From Planctomycetota bacterium (GTDB lineage: Bacteria; Planctomycetota; MHYJ01; JACPTZ01), in contig JACPTZ010000064.1 of NCBI GenBank assembly GCA_016192525.1, positions 1-58,655 of the forward strand: a stretch of 58,655 bases of DNA, written 5' to 3'. The number at the start of each line of letters is the position of its first letter. Position 1 is the first letter of the stretch. Positions 53,363 through 58,655 of this stretch are shown here, one piece after another. Under the pieces are notes generated by a model. That model saw only the letters and a list, made by a program, of their open reading frames with translations. It did not search any database and was not told the DNA's origin. A program made the position numbers and the translations under genes.

Positions 53363-53785
53363 CTAGGCCCTTTTGCGGTTCAGCACCTCGACGTAGTGGT
53401 CGAGATCGCGTTCGAGCACATAGATGATCGCCAGCACCCGGTGGTCCCGCCATCCGGGGGCGTGCCGCGCACACCACTCGCGGGCGATCTTCAGCCGGTC
53501 CGGAGATCGTCGGTTCCGTTCCCCCTGGATCCAGATCTCCTGCTCGATCTCGCCGAGTTCCTCCTTGATCTCGTGGACCGGATTGATGGACCGGATCTGA
53601 AGGACGTACCACTTGATCGCGAGGGCGTCGGTCGGCACGACCCCCGGCATCCGCCCCAGGACCTCGTCCCTGAACCGATGGATCGAGTCCCGGTTCTTGT
53701 CGATGAACGCCTCCAGGTCGCCCGGGATCGAGGCGTACTTGCCTTCTGAAAACTCCTGCCGCAGAAGGTCCAGCTCCGTCGCCAT
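53363..53785 (-). CDS. Hypothetical protein
   Basis: 140 residues, mostly helical, no signal peptide, membrane helix or motif I recognise. It starts MATELDLLRQEFSEGKYASI and has IEQEIWIQGERN and REWCARHAPGWRDHRVLAII, with several Trp and a conserved-looking C/H pair. Codon use is like its neighbours, so it is probably real. GGAG lies about 11 bases before the ATG, which is far. It lies 48 bases after the histidine kinase gene on the same strand and may be in its operon; a link to that kinase is only positional. Confidence 0.65.
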   Translation of the reverse strand: MATELDLLRQEFSEGKYASIPGDLEAFIDKNRDSIHRFRDEVLGRMPGVVPTDALAIKWYVLQIRSINPVHEIKEELGEIEQEIWIQGERNRRSPDRLKIAREWCARHAPGWRDHRVLAIIYVLERDLDHYVEVLNRKRA

Positions 53786-53833
53786 GGTGCGTTTCTCCGT
53801 GGTGCCTCCTCCTTCCCTGTTCCGCCGCGTCCC

Positions 53834-55345
53834 TCAGCGCTTCGCCAGGGGACGCGCAATCCGGCTCGTCGCCTCCCGCTTTCTCCGCTCCTCCGTCAGA
53901 ATCGGCAGCGTGACGATGGCGCGGGTGCCGCGCCCCTTCACGCTGTCCAGCGAGACCTTTCCGCCGTGGTTCTCCACCAGGGTGTGCACGACGGCCAGCC
54001 CGAGCCCCGTCCCCTCCCCCACGTCCTTCGTCGTGAAGAAGAGGTCGAACGCCCGCGACATCTCCTCCTCCGTCATGCCGATCCCGTTGTCCTCGATGGT
54101 CACGACGCACTCCCCCCCCCGGACCTCTCCCTGGATGGAAATGGCGCCGGCGCCGGAAGCGACAGCCTCCAGCGCATTCATGAGGAGGTTGAGGAACACC
54201 TGCTGGAGCTCCTGCGTGTCGCCGAACACGGGGGGGAAATCGGACGGGAGGCGATTTGAAAGCGCCACCCCCTTCCGCTCGATCTTGTGTTCGAGGAGGG
54301 CGGCCGCCCGGGAGAGGACCTCGGGCAGCGAAACCGGCTGCGGGTTGAGCTGCCGGGGTGAAAACTGAAGAATCTGGCGGACGGTCCCCTGGATGCGGTC
54401 GAGCCCGTCGATGATGAGGTCCAGATACTCGCGCTGCTTGGGATCGTCGTGCGCGTCCCGGCGGAGCGCCCGCGCGGCGTTCAGCAATCCCCCAAGCGGG
54501 TTGTTGATTTCATGCGCAATCCCGGCGGCGAGCGTGCCGGTGGCGGACAGGCGCTGCGCGATGACCAGCTGCTTCTGGGTCCCCTTGATCCGGTCGGTCG
54601 CCTCCTGGATCCGGCTCTCCAGCGACCTCTGATACTCCTGGATGCGGTCGATCATCGTGTTGAAGGCCTTGATGAGCTGAGCCACCTCGTCGAAGCGCGG
54701 CGGTTCGGGAATGCGCCGGGAGTAGTCGCCCTGCGCCACGCGGCGGCTCGCCTCGACGAGGTCCTCGAGCGGCCGCAACACGATTCCGCGCAGCAGAATG
54801 TAGACGTTGAGAATGAGGAGAATGGTGCCGAGGGCCATGACGACAAAGACCGTCTGAAACGAGTCCAGGGTGCTGATGCCGGAGATCGGAAGGTGATGGA
54901 CCGTCAACCGCACGGCCATGCGGTGCGAGAGATCGCTCCCGGCCAGCAGCGGCGCCGTCAATTCTCCGCCGGTCAGGGTCGTCGTCCCGGTGTGGATGGC
55001 GTCGCGCAGGGCCTTGTCGTCGGTCAGGGTCAGGGGGTCCGGAAGGGCGGCGTTGGCCGCCACGGGACGCAGATTCTCGTCGACGATGAACCAGTCCCGA
55101 AAGAGGGTGGAACGGGAGAGGGCCTCGGTCAGGGCGGCCCATCCCTCGGGCGAGTCGATGTCCTGGAGAAGATTCTTGTTCGCGAGCAGACGGTCCTGAA
55201 CGACGCGCCGCAGGAGTTCCCCCATCCGGGCCTGGTCGTCCTGGACCCGCCGGACGGCGTCGACCCAGAGGTTGAGCGTGAGCAGGCTGACCACGAGGGT
55301 CATGCTGCCGATCACCGCCAGGAGCATTTTGTTGCGAAGCGACAT
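53834..55345 (-). CDS. Sensor histidine kinase with HAMP domain
   Basis: 503 residues. Two membrane helices (about 7-29 and 165-190) enclose a periplasmic sensor of about 135 residues. HAMP follows (about 190-245; RPLEDLVEASRRVAQGDYSR), then HisKA with the phospho-His in GIAHEINNPLGGLLN near 278, and HATPase with N box FLNLLMNALEAV, G1 IEDNGIGMTEEE, FFTTKDVGEGTGLGLAVVHT. It should phosphorylate a response regulator, but none is in the window, so it is an orphan here. A signal cannot be told from the sensor sequence. It is 33 bases after the upstream hypothetical gene and probably co-transcribed. Confidence 0.95.
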   Translation of the reverse strand: MSLRNKMLLAVIGSMTLVVSLLTLNLWVDAVRRVQDDQARMGELLRRVVQDRLLANKNLLQDIDSPEGWAALTEALSRSTLFRDWFIVDENLRPVAANAALPDPLTLTDDKALRDAIHTGTTTLTGGELTAPLLAGSDLSHRMAVRLTVHHLPISGISTLDSFQTVFVVMALGTILLILNVYILLRGIVLRPLEDLVEASRRVAQGDYSRRIPEPPRFDEVAQLIKAFNTMIDRIQEYQRSLESRIQEATDRIKGTQKQLVIAQRLSATGTLAAGIAHEINNPLGGLLNAARALRRDAHDDPKQREYLDLIIDGLDRIQGTVRQILQFSPRQLNPQPVSLPEVLSRAAALLEHKIERKGVALSNRLPSDFPPVFGDTQELQQVFLNLLMNALEAVASGAGAISIQGEVRGGECVVTIEDNGIGMTEEEMSRAFDLFFTTKDVGEGTGLGLAVVHTLVENHGGKVSLDSVKGRGTRAIVTLPILTEERRKREATSRIARPLAKR

Positions 55346-55378
55346 GCGGAGGCCCCGGGCGCCGTTCGCGCCAACCCT

Positions 55379-56365
55379 TCATTCTAACGAGTTCTCGCCC
55401 CCCCCGTCCAGCCCCTCGGGGCCTTCGCCTTCCGCCGGCGGAAGAACTTCCAGGAGTTCGACGAACTCCGGCGGCGGCGTGAACGCCACCTGCTCCCCCT
55501 GGACTTCCACCGGGAGCAGGGTCCATTCCTCCTTCTGCCACCAGTACAGGAACGGAGAGACCGACCCCGGCCCCTCGCGGAACATCCCCGCGGCGACGAC
55601 CAGCATCGCCTCCACCGCCTTCAGGACCGAGAGATCGCGGATCGGGTGGAAGAGAACGGCGTGCCGGTGCGGCACGGCCACGATCGCGCCATGGCGGGAG
55701 TCCTCCGGCAGATAGTCGCCCAGAAAGAGCGCGTGCGTCGAGACGAAGAAGTCCTCCGCGAGAAGCGCCTGAAGCGAGGTCCCCCCCGTCAGCGGAAACT
55801 CCTTGGCGGCGAGGCGCCCCCCCCGGCGGACGTTTTCGACCCCCACCTTCAACGCCTCGTCGATCGTGATCGGCCACTCCGTCGCCTGCTCCCGTGAAAC
55901 CGACTGCACCACCTCGGGCCGGTCGAAGGTGAGGAGCGCCACCAGGCCCGGGCCGACGTCGCGGGTCACCAGCGAGCCCGGGTCCTCGACGTCGAGCGAT
56001 TCCGCGGCGCAAAGACGGGTCTTGAGCAGCGACTGGACCCGGGGAAGGACCCGCGCGTCCGCGTCGAAGGCCACGCGGTCCGACTCGATCCGCTCGAAGA
56101 GGTCGAAGTGGTCGTGAACGATCTTCCGCCAGCGCCGGGAGGGATGCTGATGGCAGAGCTGGGCGAGGTTCTGGAGGCCGGCGCTCAGCTGTCCGGCGGT
56201 CGGGTGATCGAAGCGCACCACGCCGTCCCGGATGGTGCCGTTCAGGGCGCGCGCATCGAGTTCGGAAGAGACGATGGCCAGAAAGTCGCGATATTGATCG
56301 GAGGAGAGGAAGGAGGCCCACTCCGGAACCGACTCTGGGGCCGTGGGCGGGACGGCATCTGTCAT
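55379..56365 (-). CDS. Hypothetical protein, weakly DUF1444-like
   Basis: 328 residues, no membrane helix or signal peptide. The middle (SLVTRDVGPGLVALLTFDRP, then ITIDEALKVGVENVRR and FVSTHALFLGDYLPED) has the order of DUF1444-like proteins: a central beta strand, a helix with an Ala-Asn-Leu type motif, and a later GDYLPED strand. I rate this as a weak likeness. The N-terminal part is helical and rich in Asp/Arg. Start 56365 (MTDAVPPTA) has no ribosome site; further in-frame codons upstream lie in repeat DNA. It precedes the histidine kinase by 33 bases, so it may share its operon. Confidence 0.72.
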   Translation of the reverse strand: MTDAVPPTAPESVPEWASFLSSDQYRDFLAIVSSELDARALNGTIRDGVVRFDHPTAGQLSAGLQNLAQLCHQHPSRRWRKIVHDHFDLFERIESDRVAFDADARVLPRVQSLLKTRLCAAESLDVEDPGSLVTRDVGPGLVALLTFDRPEVVQSVSREQATEWPITIDEALKVGVENVRRGGRLAAKEFPLTGGTSLQALLAEDFFVSTHALFLGDYLPEDSRHGAIVAVPHRHAVLFHPIRDLSVLKAVEAMLVVAAGMFREGPGSVSPFLYWWQKEEWTLLPVEVQGEQVAFTPPPEFVELLEVLPPAEGEGPEGLDGGGENSLE

Positions 56366-56439
56366 GAGTGCATTGTAGACGGGCCGGGGCGGAGGGTCAA
56401 GGGCCGCTGGCGGGGGATTCCCGAACCCCCTCGTCCGCA

Positions 56440-56515
56440 CGCGGAGGGGGGAGACGCGGAGATGCGGAGGCGCGGAGTATTTCTCGCGGAGGCGCGGAGG
56501 CGCGGAGCGGGGACC
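56440..56515. repeat. Short-period ggaggcgcggag repeat
   Basis: Between the hypothetical gene and the surface-protein gene the sequence repeats cgcggag/gcggaggcg units about six times with a period of 8-9 bases. The same wording is found at 53134 and, loosely, near 16902. Confidence 0.65.
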
Positions 56516-56528
56516 CATGCTCCCGGAC

Positions 56529-58655
56529 CTACCCGCCCCGGAAGGAGCGATCCATCGTGTACCACAGCCCCAGCCCGATCGCGAGGAACGCCAGCGCCAT
56601 GAGCGCCGAAACCGCCGGGGCCGCCGAGGCCAGCCGCGCCGCGAAGCAGCCCCCGCCTCCACCGCCCCCGCCCTCGCCCCCCGACACGGGCAGCGAGCTG
56701 CCCGTGCCACCCGAGTCGCTGCTCGATATCCCCCCCGGCGGAGGCGGTGGGCCACCCGAGGACGATCCGCCGCTCGACGATCCGCCCGATGTCGTCCCGA
56801 ACCCGCCCGGCGGGTCCGGCGGCGGACCACTGGAGGCCCACAGGATTCCGTCCCGATCGCCCCGAGTAGCCGCCGAAGGCGGCGTAACGAGGGGCTTCGC
56901 GCTCCCTACGATCGGCGGAATCGCCAACGGCACCGTTCCGCCGGTGAGGTTCTTCACCCAGTACGCCCTCCCGCTCGCCATCTTCGCCGAGAGATCGTAC
57001 GCCCCCGTTCCATTGTAGTCCCACATCTGCACCGCCACGTACGACTGACCGCTGAAGATCGTCTGCCCGTTCGCCTTGCAGTCCGCCCAGTCCACGTTGA
57101 AGTCGAACGGGTCCGCCACGAGATTCCACCCCGGGCTGAGCTGAACGACGTAGTCCTGCCCCGGGTTCGGCATCGTCCCCGAGACGTCGATCGTCACGTC
57201 GTCCCGCGTGATCAGCCAGTACCCCTTCCCCGGCAGGAGCGGCTGCGGCGATGTAGTCACCTCCACCTACGCCCCGTTCGACCACCCCCACAGCCGCCAC
57301 ACCTGCGTGTTGTACGGCCCGAGGTCGTCCTCCAGGTTCGCGATCGGGTCCGAGTTCGACGGAGTGCACGGCCACCCCACCATCCGGTACGCCCGCTGCT
57401 TCGGCAGACCGTTCGACGCCGTCGTGTTCCCCCCCGTGAGCGCCCGCGTGCTCGTCACACTCGTCGTCCCCACCGGCGTCCCGGCCACCTCATTGGAGTA
57501 GTTGCCTTCGACAGGCCCCGGCATCGTGTAGGCCCGCACCGCCACATAGTACGTCACGCTGTTCGATAGCCCGGCGAGCGCGTACGAGGTGACCAGACCG
57601 ACGTCGATCGGACTCGGCCCGCCCGAGGACCCCACCCCCATGTACGGCGCCCCCGGCCCGTCCACATCGTAGTACACCGTGTACCCGTTCGCCCCGGACA
57701 CCGTGTCCCACGAGAGGCTCAGCTGCCCGCTCCCCGCCGAGGCACTCAGGTTCGTCGGCGATCCCACGGCCGTCGTCGCGCTCGGGCTCACCCCGGTCGT
57801 CGTCGTCGTGTTCGGGATCTCATCCGAGACCGAGATCTGGAAGTAGTACGTCGTCGCGCTGGAGAGGCCCGTCACCGTCATCGTCTGGAGTGTGCCCGCG
57901 GAAGCGGGCGCAGGCTCGCCTGTCACAGGGGTGGCTGAAGCAAAGTCTCCGACCGTCAGGATCGGGGTCGTCGCGTACCGGATGCCGTAGCTCGCTGCGG
58001 TCCCGGCGCCGCCGTTGTCTCCCGTCGCCGTCCAGGTGAGATCCACGCTCGACGACGTCACGCTCCCCGTTGCGAGATCGGCGATCGCCGTCGGGGCCGT
58101 CACGTCGGTCCGGGCGCTGGGAGAGTTCCCTACCGCGCCCTGATTGGCCGAGTCGTCCGTCGCGCGCACCCCGAAGAAGTAGGTCGTCTCGGTCGAGAGG
58201 CTCGTCACCGTGAACGACTCGGGTGACCCCGCCGCGCTCGGGGGCGGAGCGCCTCCCGCGAGCGTCGCCGCCGCCCAGTCCCCCGCCGTTACAATTGCCG
58301 CCGTGGCGTACCGGATCTCATACGAGGAGCAGGTGCCGGTCATCCCGTCGTCTCCGGGCGCCGTCCAGGTCAGCAGCACCGAGGTGTTGCTCGCGGCCGA
58401 GGCCGCGAGCGTGGTGATGGCGGACGGGGCGATCGTGTCCGCGTCGATCGTGATCGAGAGGGCCTGACTCGCCGTGTCCGCGCTCGGCGTCGTCGAATCG
58501 GTCACCTGTACGGTGAAGGCTGGAGTGCCGACGGAAGTCGGCACACCGCTGATGACGCCCGTCGCCGGAGAGAGCGTGAGGCCCGCCGGGAGCGATCCCA
58601 CCGTGATCGCCCAGGTGTAGGGCGAATTCCCGCCCGAGGCGGAGAGCGCCTGCGA
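56529..58655 (-). pseudogene. Fibronectin type III surface protein with in-frame amber codon (5' end outside window)
   Basis: The frame runs in from the right edge: an Ig-like repeat (PAGLTLSPATGVISGVP), about three fibronectin type III domains (TTYFFGVRATDDSAN, TTYYFQISVSDEIPN, VTYYVAVRAYTMPG), then a C-terminal domain. At 57267-57269 a TAG stops it after VWRLWGWSNGA, yet the same frame goes on with VEVTTSPQPLLPGKGYWLIT and continues to 56529. TAC to TAG (Tyr) would be one base. The end has Pro/Ser/Gly repeats, a Gly run with Cys (GGGGCFAARL), a hydrophobic helix and Arg, like C-terminal sorting tails. It should be secreted and anchored; the break may be a true nonsense mutation, readthrough or error. 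Confidence 0.8.

Noticed and set aside
57267-57269. TAG recoded as an amino acid (for example pyrrolysine)
   Set aside because: TAG is an ordinary stop elsewhere in the window (FHA gene 4413, ubiE 37712, mazE 42358), so general recoding is unlikely.

Overview
The window is GC-rich bacterial DNA, dense in genes whose codons end mostly in G or C. The gene mix (very long membrane Ser/Thr kinases with zinc ribbons, TPRs and formylglycine-generating-enzyme-like domains; type IV pilus genes; a UbiE/MenG methyltransferase; many small intergenic palindromic repeats) suggests a free-living Gram-negative-type bacterium. Planctomycetota or a neighbouring uncultured phylum seems most likely, but no rRNA or other marker is present to prove it.

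Bases 1-29424 form a signalling island, almost all on the minus strand. Four paralogous kinases (1-4397, 7349-12244, 13368-16820, 20645-25810) begin with a four-cysteine zinc ribbon, continue with an intact kinase domain, more zinc ribbons and TPR/coiled-coil, and differ at the C-terminus: HEAT repeats, a FGE-like domain lacking the active-site cysteines, a bare tail anchor, and a FGE-like domain keeping both cysteines. Among them lie a zinc-ribbon/double-FHA protein, an M48-like metallopeptidase, a zinc-ribbon SPFH protein, a CsgG/LpoB-like PKD membrane protein, FlgT-like and LPP20-like envelope proteins, and two small GGDEF-derived proteins. ATGA overlaps and short gaps point to co-transcription. 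A plausible reading is phosphorylation-based sensing across the envelope, with FHA as phospho-reader. This whole assembly is the best candidate for an undescribed system.

Bases 29425-32260 are a gene-poor joint with a deleted tRNA-Arg remnant, composite palindromic repeats and a NERD-helicase gene. Bases 32261-43962 hold an ABC-2 exporter, a cysteine-rich metal-binding lipoprotein, a DUF1579 protein, an AsmA-like protein, ubiE/menG, a HEAT/TPR secreted protein, pabA/trpG, a cupin lipoprotein, an ABC exporter, a mazEF pair whose toxin is frameshifted, and a class A beta-lactamase-like hydrolase.

Bases 43963-58655 hold pilB-pilC with a clear promoter and terminator, a YfmH-like M16 peptidase homologue, an M29-like/PAS/GAF/GGDEF fusion, the AmmeMemoRadiSam enzyme amrS, a HEAT-like ORF without a normal start, a histidine kinase, two hypothetical genes, and a fibronectin-III surface protein cut by an in-frame amber codon and running off the right end. 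Several families of small interspersed repeats recur, and one palindrome also lies inside two kinase genes in different reading frames.
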